A DNA stretch of 64,000 nucleotides from Bugulina stolonifera (lineage: Eukaryota; Bryozoa; Gymnolaemata; Cheilostomatida; Bugulidae): the NCBI GenBank assembly GCA_935421135.1, contig OW285187.1, positions 27,776,429-27,840,428 of the forward strand. The letters run 5' to 3'. The notes below the pieces were generated by a model, which was not told the origin of the DNA, searched no databases, and saw nothing but the letters and a program-made list of their open reading frames with translations. The position numbers were made by a program, and so were the translations under genes. The number at the start of each line of letters is the position of its first letter. The first letter of the stretch is position 1. This document shows, one piece after another, positions 32,823 to 46,420 of this stretch.

Positions 32823-35172
32823 TATCACTGCACATTACCTACATGTACATGTAATATGTATATTATGTTATTTTATGTTCAGGTATATTTAAAATGTCAT
32901 ATTATTGGTCAATAGGATATATAAAAGCCATGTGAACTAACTATCGTGCATAGAGACCCACATAAAAGTATTACTTACAATTTTAGCCTGAACAAGGCAG
33001 TTACTAACTTACCACTGTGTTCAAATGGTAGCTTCTGCAGCTCCTCACAATGGAATCCGCAGATCTATGTTGATGTATAGAGTAGCTGGTTTATTCTGAG
33101 GCTGTCAGCTGCTACATTTAGTCCATGCAGTATCCTATCCTCACAGTATGCACAAGACGCAAAATAAATGGACTTACTTCTGCGACTGCTAATAGCGTAC
33201 TGGTTGCTACTAAACTATTGTAAGTGTTAGCAGTAAGGTCATGGTCCAATAGACCTTAGCGAGGAGTCATACCATTGTATTGCTGATGGCGAAGCTTATT
33301 TTTGGATGGTATGTGGACGTGTTGTATTTATGGCTCAATTAATCACCATATTATGAATGACAGGAGATGAAGTACACCTTCCTCTGTCTATGCTAATTCT
33401 TAATTTGCATTTTCTTACCAATTCCACAATTAAATAGAGGACTTTCTTAACCTCTCTAAATTATTCCATGGGCTTTCCAGGTTTGGTTAGTAAAATAGTA
33501 GCCTACTAGCAGAAGTCATGTATGCGGTATGTACTAGCAAAGCCCTAAGGGGTGGGGGAGGCTATGGATAGTAAGGCTACTTCATGTATATGGAGCTAAA
33601 ATGTGAGATATTCGAAAACCTAATTTTGACCCATTGATGCGTCAAAGGCTAAGTGTGAAAAGAACACAAAGTTATAAAATGTATGTCGTATCTACACATC
33701 TTCATGTACATGTATAAAAAATATACATGTGTATTTATATACAGTGTATAACAGTGATGCATACCAGCTATTACATATCTACTGACTTACTATACGGTAT
33801 CTACATGCTAAATAAACAGTACATTGAGTATATAATATATATAAAAACATGTACATGTATATACATGACTTGTATATGTTTATATTATATATTATAGTCA
33901 TTATTGATGAATCCCGTGATATATAAAATATGTCTTATAATAGTCAATACATTGTTACTGGGCTACACTGTCAAGCAATGTTGAATCTTAGGAGACCAAG
34001 CGTTTTATTGACTGTAGCTGCAGGTCAGGGTTGAACATATCAAACTAGAGCAATACAGTATAGGTGTATATGTAGGGTACCTGTGTGCAAGACAAACCAA
34101 ACCCACTGGCTACTATATACTACATTGCAAGTAAATAATCCGAGTACAAGGTATACGTGAAGAAATGGTAAAATTATGATCACGTACACCACAAAAGAAA
34201 TTGAACATTCAGTGAGTCATAGGTATCAGCTTGCACCCAGCACACATCCTCAAAATGGGTGACAAATTGACAGGGAAGGTGTGAAGATAAATATTTATGA
34301 GATTCAAAAAGATAATAAAATACACCTGCATGCATATGCAATTGCAAGTAAAATATACCTGCATGCATGTGCACAAGCTATTGGTGAGGTTATTATTATC
34401 TTGATTAGTATTAATCACTTTCTACATTTCCTGTGTTATACATGTATTATAGAACATTGTCTATATCACTTTGCTGTATTTGTTATGGGCTTCTGACCAA
34501 ATGTGGCCATCAGTTCTCATATAACAATAATACTGATGCATTTAGCAGCAGACAACTCCTAAACATAGCCAGGTTCCACTTCCCCAAGTGTCTCCAGGTA
34601 TTTGGGAGGATTCCAGCAATAACTGATAATCATTCCCAAGTCATGTGCCAACAGTAGAGTGAGGAACTCTGGCTATAGAGTCATATTACATACCAGAAGG
34701 TAATCATAAAGTGGTGGCATCATGGGTAATAATTGATTAGCTGAACAATACTTCTGTATAATTAGTAAAATTCTTTGGTAAACAAATGTAATATAGTATG
34801 ATAGTATACTGTCCTGCCCTGGTGGAATTTTGGGAAGTGTAATATGGTATTAGTAATTTCAAATATACACTTTTTACATGGTCATAGCAAATACATGTAT
34901 AAATCAGTCAAATGAGTAGCCAAACAAAATATATCAACCATAGACCAACTCATTTTTTTGCGCGTGCCGTATTTGATTGGACTAAACTGCATATTTGCAT
35001 TTACATGTACATTTAGCCACTGACATACATCAGCCAATTAGAGCTAAGGGCTGCGCCCCAAAGATTTAAGTTTTAGCACCCAATTTTTTCAACATGCTAC
35101 TTTTGTTAGCTAAAGCATCAAAGGGTCACTGAACGATGGACCAAGTACCATATATGTCCCATGGACCCTAAG

Positions 35173-35293
35173 TTGCCTACTGCTAGCCAGGCAGTGAACC
35201 TTTGGTTACCAACTGTTAGCCAGGCAGTGGACTCTCAGTTGCCTACTGCTAGCCAGGTAGTGGACCTTCAGTTGCCCACTGCTAGCCAGGCAG
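35173..35293. repeat. 33-bp minisatellite, ~3.7 copies
   Basis: Unit TTGCCTACTGCTAGCCAGGC plus AGTGGACCTTCAG-like tail, repeated every 33 bases. Because 33 is a multiple of three, a 60-codon plus ORF runs through it (LPTASQAV repeats). I see no splice context or similarity that supports coding. Confidence 0.85.
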
Positions 35294-37103
35294 ATGTAGT
35301 CAATCATAATACTAATAATTCACCAGGAGAACTCTATCTCTGACAGGTTCTGGATTTCAGAGAGCCGAACACAATAGCTCCGGTCATCAATGGGTAAGAT
35401 TAATGGTGCAGTCTAATCCTTCCTTATTCCATAGCAGTTTGATTCCCTTGGTATAAGATGGTGTGAAGTTACTCTGCATAATCTGGATGGCTAGCAGTTT
35501 ATTTGAGAATAAATCTCTTTTTATCTACAAGAAAGGATGGAGAATGTCATAAAAACCAATAGTTTCCTGTGAAACTATACCCTTCATCCATAGCATGTCT
35601 TATGTTTACGGGTTAGTAGATTGATGTCTTTATAAACTGTTACCGATTAAATCAGTTACAAGAAAATGGTTGAAGAGATTTAGCTACCAGTACAGAAAAC
35701 TGACAAACTCTTTAAATTCTGGTAAAACTTTTTGGTTTGCTACTGCTAGATACAATATATTATTATTACATTTCAGATAATACAAGCATACATTTCATAC
35801 ATAAGTTATTACAACTCCAGACCCAACTGTCTAGCTCTTTGAGTAGGTTCACACCCAGAAGTGAAACTAGTTAACTAGGTACACTGGTACACATGTAACT
35901 TCTAATAGCAGTGAACCCTTATTTCTTTCACGTACATGCTACATGAAGCCTCCACATATGCAAATGCATGTATCTATCTCCACCTTATTAATTGTTGTAC
36001 ATCCAGGTAAATATATAACACCAAAAGCAAAATCAATTAGCACAAATCTCCACCGTAGGTGGAAATCTTGTAACCACATGCAATGGTTACTCAGTTCCTA
36101 TTCTTCTTCCTAGTATCTCCCTAGTGGCATAGATTAGGAAGTATTTTGGAAACAAGTGGAAAAATAGACCACGAAATTACTCTTGTTACTTCAAGGGTGG
36201 TACACAAGTCTGGTACTGTTTCTATCTCAGATCTCTGGTTCATATAGCTTCTATCTATCCCAGACTGGTTGAAAAATGCAAAAATGCAAGGCCAGGCCAA
36301 AAGTTTGGACTTGGAAAACTCTTCCATGGGTCACATTGCAAAAATTACCTCCGATTAATCTGATCCCAGTCTAGTCTCAGACTGTTGTGTACAACACTTT
36401 AGTATCCTACTGGTCTTGATCAATACGTGGCCAATAAAGATTTGAGAATTTGAGTATATATTATATTTTATCATGCACAACAGTGCAATCTATCAACGTA
36501 AAATATTCCTATAAAATAATAGTATGTATAAAAATGACATAATTGTGTATATAATGCACATACATGCACAAAATTCTATATGTTCTGCAGCTTTAAAAAT
36601 ATTTTTCCAGTGACAATATGATGCGAGTTTGCCTCATGGGAACTACCTGCTCCTTCCAGGTCCTACCTGCTCCTACCAGGTCCATAGCTGGCAGTCACAG
36701 ATCATATCAATCACTGGTTGATCTCTATTAATCAATTAATCAACATATTTGACAGACAAGATGAATAAACAAAGATAACAGTACAAAAGGCAAAGCAAAG
36801 TAGCCACAAGTATTTGCATACAATACCAAAAAACGTAATTCTCAAATAAAAATGAAATCTACTAACAGAATGCAATATAAAAAGTCCCTACTAAAATAAA
36901 ATATACCAGCTCTATAATAATAACTGTAACAAAATATAATAAATTGTTACTGTAATGATGCATAATATAGAAGTATACTTTAGACAAAAATATTGTCTAA
37001 TAAAATAATATAATATGATGATTGAAGTGTAGCAGCTGATGGAAATGTCATCCATCCTGCCTACCAAGGTGACTGGTATGCTTTACCAGACTACTAAGGT
37101 ATT

Positions 37104-40100
37104 CTATAACTGTTTACAAGTTTGTCTCATGTGGTTCTTATATTGTGTACTTAGGCCTGTCATCCAAAATTTGAGAGCTTTTTTATCTTCATCACTGGCA
37201 CCAAAGACCTACAAAAACGTCATTTGTCTAACATGGACCTTGGTAAATAGTCTATGGGTCTTGGTCAACTTTTAATAGCTAAAGCAGTTCCAGATTAGTC
37301 AGAAGTGAGACCAGTACAGAGGTTGTGTTGGCTTGAGAGGATTCCATCCAATACGAAGAGAGACAACTTCAAGATACAATCATTGAAACCACAGAATGTA
37401 TAACTAGAACATATATTCAGTTTTATTTTCTATCATCTACATGAATTGATTTAATAAGTCTACCTGCAGTAGTTTCTTAGTGTCGTCTTCAGATCTGTTT
37501 CCTCCAGCTTTAGTGAATGTGAAGAGGACTTTAACCTTGCTACAATCAGAATAAGTGTGAACAGAACTTTAACCTTGCTACAATCAGAATAAGTGTGAAC
37601 AGAACTTTAACCTTGCTACAATCAGAGTTGATTCGAACAGAGTTTAAACCCTGCAACAATTTGAAATCAAAATGGGGCAACTGATGATTGGTGAGAAAAA
37701 CAACATCTCAACATACACAGTCATGTCCATTTTTCGACATCTTGTATGGAGTATTCTACAGTGACACTACACAGTACACTATTACAGATACCATTCCACA
37801 TCAATCTGCAGCTCCTACCCCTGTTAACACACTTACTTCATCCACTCCTCCTTGATACAAATGAGACACTGCTCCACCACTAGCCAGTTGAGCTTTTGGT
37901 TAGCTACAGCCTTCTCCATTTTCTCTAATATCTTTGGGGCTAAATATTTCAATATAATATTATATGGATTAGATTAATATTGGCACCATGACTCTTATCA
38001 GAGGAAATCCAAATTCCACTAGAAGGTTTGCCCATTATTATTAATGTCCTCCCCATTAGTACCTACCCCACTCTAGTCACATGTGAGCACTAGCCTGGGT
38101 TCCACAGCTCTAGATACATGGCTATGTACCAGTGAGATGTGCTGTAGAACCCATCACATGAACAGACACTAGATTATGCAATTGCAAGCTATTGTGTGGA
38201 TCTTCACACTTGATATCTAGCAAACATTATAATGACTACATAGGCAACCTTTTACATGCTACATTACTGAACTAAGTAGTATGATAATATTATTATTATT
38301 ATGGCTCAACAAATGAATGGCATGGTACATTAGAGTTGAGTACCATCAATGTACCAAATATAGCACTAAATTAAGATATCATGAAAAAACTTGTTTAGAA
38401 ATTTAAGCAAAACCCTTAAAAATTTACTAGATTTCTTAGAACAGGAGTACAAGAGAGTTGGCAGACCATAATTATAGTGAAATAATTAGTAGAAGTTATT
38501 CAAGTATAACTTAATCTAATCTAGACATGGATATTACAAGTTCTACTGTCATTGTTATAAAGTGCTAATGTTTCATCCCTGTTTATGGAATTTTGCAGAC
38601 TAAAGATTTTCCAAATTAGAATATGGATCACTGATGTCTGGCCTCCATAATAACATTATTAATAGCCATGACTGCCACAATTGCGTTAAGTGACCAATCA
38701 AGACCAGAGAAGATAATTATGGTTTTGAGCACTTGAAGAACACATGGCTAATTGACCAATCAAACAGTAGACTGTTACTGATCATCTAACTCTAGTCATA
38801 AGTTCCTAGAGAAAGACCATCATGTAAATTCGAAGACATAACTTCAACTTTGGAATTACCTCCTGTTGTATTGATTGTAACTCTACACACAATTTATTAC
38901 CGTAGGAGCTGCTATATTTTATATGGCCATCGAGTATTAGGCTTATATCTAAAATTAAAAAAAATCTGACTTCTAAATACAGTTCAGAAACTACTTCTAG
39001 ACAAGAAAGTGTATATGTATATGCTGACCTGAGGCTTTGTCCATGGGAGGTCTTCCAGTATGTAACTGCATTCTGTAGCCTTGGAATGGGTTTAAACTAA
39101 GCTCTAGAGCACAGTCGGTGGGTATGGGTGATTCCACATTAACCAGTACATAATGCTCCGAGTCTACCACATGCTTGGGAAGCATGCAGAACTTAGATAG
39201 CCCAAGAAGGTTACATTTCCATGACTCTTCATAGTTTTCACTGTAGTATATTATCTTACAGCAACCCTTTGGTAGGAGCACCTGCAGTAGTAACAGACTA
39301 GGTGTATTAATCTTCACCTGTGAGCCCAGTGACTAATAAAACAGCCACAAAACACAATATACCTGTATGATTGTCCCTCATGTGCTTATTATGAACCACA
39401 GGCTGTGGGGGAAAATTCTATGCAGCTTTGGAGTTGTTTTATTATGCATATGACCTTGTAACATTGTCATAATTGTTCGACGCGATTAAAAAATCTGATT
39501 GGTTAATGACGTGTTTCAACATCATAATATCTGCTGATTCTTAATCTGATAAAGATGAAAGAGATGCAATTGAGGTTTTGTAGTGTAAGACAGCTAATAG
39601 TAATGAAATTATTAAACTTCAACACAGTATAATACAGTACACATGATTAGAATATATCAATGTATGCTAATGGGTCATTGGTGAAACAGATGACTGATTT
39701 ATACATGGACTTGCAGCTTCATGAAAATTCATCAGAAAATGCTAACATAGCGAAAAGACACATAACTTTTAACACCCAACAAATTTTATTTCAGGTGGAC
39801 TTTGTGTGACTGGGTCACATAATGCAGACTAATTATTGTCGACAAACAAGATATTCAACGTGCAGATAAACAGAACCAAATATTTCCAGCCACCAAAGAC
39901 ACCCAGTTTGACCTTAAGTAACAGAAGGAATAACTTTAAGTATGTACCTGCAAACAGTCTATGATTGATTTGGTTATTCTGTGAGAGTCCGTCTGAATTA
40001 TAACCTGGTTTCCTACCAACACATGGTGAGCCAACTGATGGAAGGCGTGGTAGCCCATCGTCTACAAAATTTGATTATAATTCCCTATATTAGGATTAGC

Positions 40101-43100
40101 AGATGAATAAAAATATTCAGTAAAATGTCGTTTTATGTTTTAATAATAGTCTCTTGAGACAGCATAAAAGAAATGTGTACACGAATACAGAACTGGGTCA
40201 TAAATATATTTTTAAAAAGTACCATTAGCTTAGAAAATGTATTCAATAACTAAATATTGTAAGCAAGGGATATTTTTATAGTGAAGGTGGCATATTTTGG
40301 AGTTATCCACACTATGACAATATTGCGACATGGGTAAACAACTCCTCTGACTAGTCAAGTGTCAGAGGAGTTGGCTACCCATGTCGCAATATAATCATAG
40401 TGTGGATAACTCCAAAATATGCCACTTTCCCTATAAAAATATAACATAACATGCAACTTTCGTTCATGAACTTCTGATTCTGTAAAATACAAGTAGATGA
40501 ATATTAATTGGAACACAAGCAGAGCACATATTCACGGATCCTTTCCCACAAAAGAAGATTTCAGCCCAGCTAGATAACTGGAGCGTAAACATGTGGAACT
40601 GTCCAGTGAATGCATGACTTCACCATCCTCATTATATGAACAAGAGGCCGTATCATACACACTGAGGCATTTACACTATGAACTCTACGAAGTATGGTCT
40701 CTACCTGATAGAGCTCACGAAGGTTGTTGAATACAGGGGTGTGATCACTTAGAGATCCGCAGTAAGTATCATCTGTAAGGGAGAAGGAGTTGCCTGCTGC
40801 TCCCAGGGCACTAGAATCTGTATTACTCTGGGGCTGTTGGTTCTGAGGTGTGGTGGCTACCTTCTCTGTACCAACTAACACAAAGTCATCCACCACTTCT
40901 ACAACAGGTTAGAAGACATCAGGTAAACAAACTTCAGCAATGCAAGACATTCTTCACATCGCCTCTATCATCACTGCAGAGTCAAATATATGGATTACGT
41001 GTAACACAATGACACTACAAACTATACAGCTTCCATGGTTCATTGTATAGCAGACTATGAGCCACACCCACTCACCTTCCTTCTGCTCCAGATCTACAAT
41101 GGAGTCTTCTGTAGGAGGTCCTTCTAGCAGTTTCTCCGTTAGTCTATTGCTGCAGGCCTTCAGCACCCAAGTGAATGCCAAGTGAAGTGATTTAAACAGC
41201 TTTTCGTCTCTCGTCATATCAATCATAGAGCGAACGGCTGAGCTTCTACTGCGCTGCAACCTGCATTGAGTAGGGGCCGTATAGCTCCTCTCCTTGCTCA
41301 TCAGATTTGGTGGTCTATAGAACCAAGGTTATATAGAGTCATGACCTTGAATGAAAATCACTTTAGCTTTCTTATTTTTTAACTTTCTGACATGGGTAAA
41401 TATCATAGTGCAACCAAACAAGAATTGAGTTACCTGACCGGGCGGGTTTTCACCTCCTCCTCAAACACCAGCTTAGCCTTAGCCTGAATATCTTTGACTA
41501 TGTTCTGAAGGTGCTTGACTAGGAATGGCCAGGAGTTAAGTAGATATATTTTATCCATCATAACCTAGATGAACGCAATATAATATTCCATTATACATAC
41601 ATGTTCCCCAGCAACGGTATTCCATACTGCATTACTAAAAGTATTCATAAGAAACAAATATTACAATTATCTTATGTGTGAATAACTGTAAATATAAGGA
41701 TATACCAAAGATAATAAAGTGTACATGTAGGTAAACTGAAGGTGACACTTGAATAGTTGCAGTAATAGCCGTAATGAGTAATATACCACAATGATGCTGT
41801 AGAGCCTTCTGCCTCCTCTAGACTTAGTATCCTGTAAGTAGAATGTGTAACTCAGTACGTATCTCGTATCACTGTCTCCAAAGAATATAGGACCCTCTCT
41901 GCCTGGGCACACCTGTCAACATGGACACAGATATCGTGATCTATTATCCGAGAAAACTACACACTGTATAAAGCATGAAGTTAGTATACCACTTTTACTA
42001 TAAAAGATGCTGTAACTCTATTTGTGTCAACAGTCATTCACCTACAATACCCCCCAATGTTCTCTAGAGTTAACCGGCATAAAGACACTGTTTACCACTA
42101 TAGTTAGTAAATCAGACCTCAATGGATCTTCTGTTACGCAGTGTCTTCTTACATTCACCAGGTAAGAGTTACTGAGACAAAATGTATGAGGCAATGCTAG
42201 TACATACCTCACTACTAAGACTCCTTATACAGGCCTGTCTCACAGTACTGTACAGCTCATCATGGTGTGGCTGCTGACTGCTCACATATCTCACTTTAGC
42301 CTCACGATCATTACTAATGTAGCCGGGTTTGTCAGAGCGTAGAGAGCGACACCCCTACAATAATTCCATATGCACGTGAACTGATTCCTTAAAAAACAAT
42401 GAATCTTCCAAGAAAAGCTCAGATTACTATTCCTATCGAGTGTAATGATGTGCTAGAAAAAAAGTAAAACTTATCAGACCAGTAACTAAACTACATGTAC
42501 ATCAGATTAGTAACTAAACTACATGTGCATCAGATTAGTAACTAAACTACGTGTACAAGTTAACAGAAATTTAACACTCAGTCTATTCTAATAGGCTATT
42601 GGTTTCAACAGAATACGGATACATAAAGAGAAAGTCTGCATGTATTATACGTACAACATACTAATCCAGTCGCACTACCCCATAGAATTAGTAGCCTACA
42701 TAGCTAAGAACTCATGGAGAACTTATATTATACCTCACATCGGTCTTTGGTAGTTGAAGATACATCACTGTGTCCTGCGGTATTTACAGAGTCCATACTC
42801 ATACTTCTAGTTGATGCGGGTTTGAATCTGCTTCTATTTAGAACATGCCCCATATCACTTGTCATGTTACTGCTAGCTGTAATTAAACATAATAAAATAC
42901 AGATACAACAGAATGGAATAGATTACCAGCATACTATAGAACCTCCTGAATGAAAAGACTAAGTGTGCTGCAGTGTATGGCACAAGCCTGCACCTCTACA
43001 TCTCAAATTTAACTCAGAAAGAAAGGTCTGTAATAGTAATCCAACAAATTTACACTAGTACACGAAGACCTGCAAATTGAATACAATCAAATTCTATACT

Positions 43101-43242
43101 TTGCATACTTACCTATACTCTCCATATCACTTGCGATACTATGAGGAATAAAGGTCTTCCCTTCATGAAAAGGTTGAGTACAAAATAAAACTCTTGGACC
43201 ATGCTGCTCACAGAAATGGCACAAACCAATAATAGCATTCAT
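37104..43242 (-). CDS. FLCN: Folliculin homologue (FLCN)
   Basis: Twelve minus-strand exons: 43242-43113, 42876-42734, 42354-42208, 41912-41787, 41564-41434, 41314-41076, 40898-40705, 40061-39948, 39281-39029, 37939-37837, 37539-37464 and 37208-37104. They join to 586 aa (human 579). Landmarks: [27 protein letters not shown]...[145 protein letters not shown]. This is an N-terminal longin plus C-terminal DENN arrangement. Arg172 aligns with the human arginine finger Arg164, so RagC/D GAP activity in amino-acid signalling through mTORC1 is expected. The acceptor of exon 11 is copied by a tandem repeat. Introns 2 and 7 hold a 28-bp repeat and a hairpin element. Confidence 0.96.
37527..37640. repeat. 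38-bp tandem repeat overlapping FLCN exon 11 acceptor
   Basis: Three units start at 37527, 37565 and 37603, each containing CTTTAACCTTGCTACAATCA; a weaker fourth follows. The first unit spans the start of exon 11 and its acceptor (exon begins 37539). The other two repeat the same acceptor context at about 37577 and 37615. Confidence 0.9.
40271..40441. mobile_element. Long hairpin MITE in FLCN intron 7, ~171 bp
   Basis: Arms of about 80 bases are near-perfect inverted copies: TATTTTTATAGTGAAGGTGG... opens and ...CCTATAAAAATA closes the element. GACATGGGTAAACAACTCCT pairs with AGGAGTTGGCTACCCATGTC around a centre of about 7 bases. Noncoding. It lies between exons 7 and 8. Would fold strongly in the transcript. 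Confidence 0.85.
42481..42558. repeat. 28-bp tandem repeat in FLCN intron 2
   Basis: AGTAACTAAACTACATGTAC plus ATCAGATT repeats at 42481, 42509 and 42537 with small changes. Confidence 0.85.
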
Positions 43243-44600
43243 ATTAGCCGGGATATAGTGTCAAGTCTTGACTCTACAATCATACAACACTGGTGTAACA
43301 TCACAGACCACTCAGAAACATATGAGTGCATGAGGTAAGTCAACTTGTATAATCATAGTAACAATTCAATATTTATGAATAAGTTATTGGCAGTTGAGTT
43401 CAATATCTCAAAGGGGCTCCGCTCAACCCAATAACAACCCAGTAAACCATTCACGATGACAGCACACCTGACTTCGCCTCGAGCAATCAGACTCAGAGAG
43501 GACTCAAATATTACATAGCAATAGAAGAATAATATAAATATTTAACAAAAACATTTTTGGATTGACAATCACAATAACAAACAGCAGCGCCAGCAAAGCA
43601 AGAGCATTCAGCCAAGGAGCTTCTTACTCCTTGATTCAGCTGGAAATTTGTAGATCAAGCTGAAACCACTGCTGGTAGCATTGGAAGAACGCGTTTTATT
43701 TGCCTTAATTAGTGGCCTTGCAAGTCCTAAAACTTCAAATCTATTCAAATTTACACACATAAAAATTTCTGACACACTATTGATTGACTATAATCACTAA
43801 TGCTGTATCTTATCGTCATAGTCATATGAGATGCTTAGTTTGCGATCTGTACAAATACGATGTGTTCAATTGATGCGTACGATTAATTATAATACGGGCA
43901 TTACTTAGTTTAAAACCTGGGTTACAAATTACAAAAACTCAAATGATCTTGTTTATAACTAGATGCAACCTGAAAAGTTGTGCGTTTATATTTTAGCAAT
44001 TAACCAATAGAAATAGAGCTAACATATCATTGTCAAAATATTATTAATTTTGTAGTCTTAGAATAATGTAGCAACAGGTGAAGAATGAAATGAATCTTGA
44101 TCGACTAGGCACTACCTGCAGAGAGCAAAACTGCGGCATTTGAATATATTTGAAATTTTAAATATTTTACAGCTTTTGGCTTATTTAATTTGGACTTTGA
44201 TGCATTGTTTTATAATTAACGTTCATATTCATCATTGGGTAGATATATATGTAATAGTATATAATTATATTATTTATTATTTTAGATGATCATCTCATGA
44301 TTCCATGTCGTAAACCTATGTATATTATATAATAATAATAAATAATAAATGTTGTGTTATGCAGTTGCACTCACTGAACTGTTAGAGTTATGTGTAATAA
44401 TATAAATAGAATTGACTTGTATTGTCGTACTGTTTTATTTTCGTTATGCATTTTCTCACACAGACTACACTTGTGTGTGTAAAGTCGTGAGAACTCAGTT
44501 CAGTTATATTTTTATGTTATACGAGTATGTGCTATTATAATTTTAATTTTTTGTGTTATGTGCTATTAACTTTTGTATATTTTATGTTATATATTATATC
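43243..44600. other. Intergenic upstream of FLCN
   Basis: Presumably includes the FLCN promoter just above 43242. No TATA box or other motif stands out, and no exon was found. Confidence 0.45.
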
Positions 44601-44605
44601 ATATG

Positions 44606-45905
44606 CAGGGGCGTAACTTTTGAAAAATTTTTGGCGTGGCTAGAGGTCAGGTGTTTATGCAGGCCATCGGCCTGCCCGAGCGCGAGGGCGGGGTGGGTGC
44701 GGGAGGGGCGCAGCGCCCTCCCGCAAGGGGGGTCCGGGGGTCTCCCCCGGAAAAAAATTAGAAAATTACTACCTAGATATGCAATTTCGGAACGTTTAAG
44801 GTGTAAAATTACTGCTCAAAATAATTGGATATTAAATATGTATAGTCAAGTAAATCAAAGTAGAACAAGACAGTTGAAATTTTTCACGCTGTGATACATT
44901 AAACTGAGGTTTTCATAAACAGATATAGAATAAGTTTGAGCGCTGAAAAAATATAGGCTAAATTGGTTCTCTAAGTAATTATTCCTCACTACTAAAGCTT
45001 CACTAGAAATTAGACCTATATTATCTCAACTAGGCCACCTTAAGCACACTACATGTAGGTATGACATTACTAGTACTGACTAGTCTACTTAAACTACTGA
45101 CCAGGATACTATCATGATACAAAATAAAAATACAGAAACAAAAAAAATAATAAACTCTAGCAACACTAGCACCAAAAGATTTTGCGTTTTCATTCTCCAG
45201 AAAAAATATTTTTTCCTACGCTGACAAGAATAAAAACAGAATCAATTAATTAAATAAGACAATATATACATGTATTATTATTATAATTTATTATATAAAT
45301 ATTAATTTATTATTATTATATTTTATTAATACCTATTTTTAATAATATCAAAACCCCACTCATGTAGCCACCAAATCTAGCAATAAGCTTTGCTCACACA
45401 CATACTAACAATTTACTTGGAAGCCTATACAATGTTCATCTTTTTATTGGAGGACGGAGGTTGTAAAGAAGCAGTTATAACTTAAAAAGTAGCAACAAGT
45501 TATTTGGTCTGTACGGAAAATTCCAAGTTATGTAGCTTGAGATTAAAGTAATTCATGGAGCCGGTTTGGCTTTATATTCAATATTTTACATATTATGCAA
45601 CGGCAATTATAAGTAGCTACAAACCTTGGGCTAATCACCCTGGTTGTAAATGATGATTGGCTATTTCTAGTAATCCGATAATTTGATTAGTTTGTGGGAA
45701 AGTAGCGTGTCGCATAAACTATATTCTATACTACATCCTTAGAAATACGTAGTAAGGAAAACTTTACCGCGGTCATAGGAGAAGATAACTCTATGGCCGC
45801 CGTAGAATTGATACCCCTGAATTCAAAAACACCATTTTTGGCCCACTTTATTTTGAAATTTAGGGGCGGCCATGCCGCTCTGCCGCCCCTAAAGTTACGG
45901 CCCTG
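44606..45905. mobile_element. 1.3-kb non-autonomous DNA transposon, CAGGGGCGTA family
   Basis: Starts CAGGGGCGTAACTTT and ends AAAGTTACGGCCCTG, a 15-bp inverted repeat with one mismatch. ATATG flanks both sides (44601-44605 and 45906-45910), a 5-bp target duplication. The right end (TTTGGCCCACTTTATTTT) matches the 185-bp MITE at 7506-7690. The left subterminal part is GC-rich (44660-44760: GCGCAGCGCCCTCCCGC, GGTCCGGGGG). The interior is AT-rich with no transposase-like ORF. Confidence 0.8.
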
Positions 45906-46420
45906 ATATGTAATATGTGCTACGATTAGCCTTAGCCATAAATCTAGGGCATCGCTCTCTCAGGGTTCTGGGCCAAAAAGAGTAATAATTAATTATTGTA
46001 TTATATTATTACAATGGTATGGACTAACGGAATTTCAATTTGTCTGTTGTTCAAACCAAATGGTAAATTTTGAAAACCACCAAACTTAAATAAATTTTAT
46101 ATGGAAGCTGCTAGAATGGGAAGTTTAAAACTAGTTTTATTTCTCATGCAAATTCGATAGTGAAAAAACTATAAGCAAAATTTAGACCTCTAAACTTTGA
46201 ATTTGTCACAATTTTTGATTTTAGCTATATAAACATATACAGTTGCAGGAGTAGCTAGAAAAACTAAATGATTTAACCTCCCATTAATTATTAATCATGG
46301 GTAAGAAAGCTGGGATTTGAATAGATTAGCATTTTTCTGTTAACATGCTATCCTCAGCATGGCAAAGGGACTATGTGGCACAGGAAAATTTTAAGGCTTG
46401 ATATTCTTCCTAGCCCACAG

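Larger units (their letters stand above)
25942..37103. other. 11-kb gene-poor intergenic region
   Basis: No recognisable exon on either strand. Short ORFs are low-complexity or repeat-derived. The region carries tandem repeats (27151-27316, 27925-28115, 35173-35293), a G15 run, an (AAT)n run and dense TACATGTA words around 27685-27775 and 33700-33870. A degenerate duplication, TGACATCTTAGCAAGTACTTCTCC / CGACATCTTTAGCAGG..., is near 26350-26430. FAM20C and FLCN are in tandem on the minus strand, so the FAM20C promoter should lie at the left end. Confidence 0.5.

Noticed and set aside
35161..35343. 60-codon ORF with LPTASQAV repeats
   Set aside because: Product of a 33-bp minisatellite; no supporting exons nearby.
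36121..36327. 68-codon minus-strand ORF (MEEFSKSKLLAWPC...)
   Set aside because: No recognisable domain, no acceptable splice partners, and no similarity I can name.
44660..44760. CpG-island promoter
   Set aside because: The GC-rich stretch is internal to the CAGGGGCGTA-ended transposon and not near a gene start.
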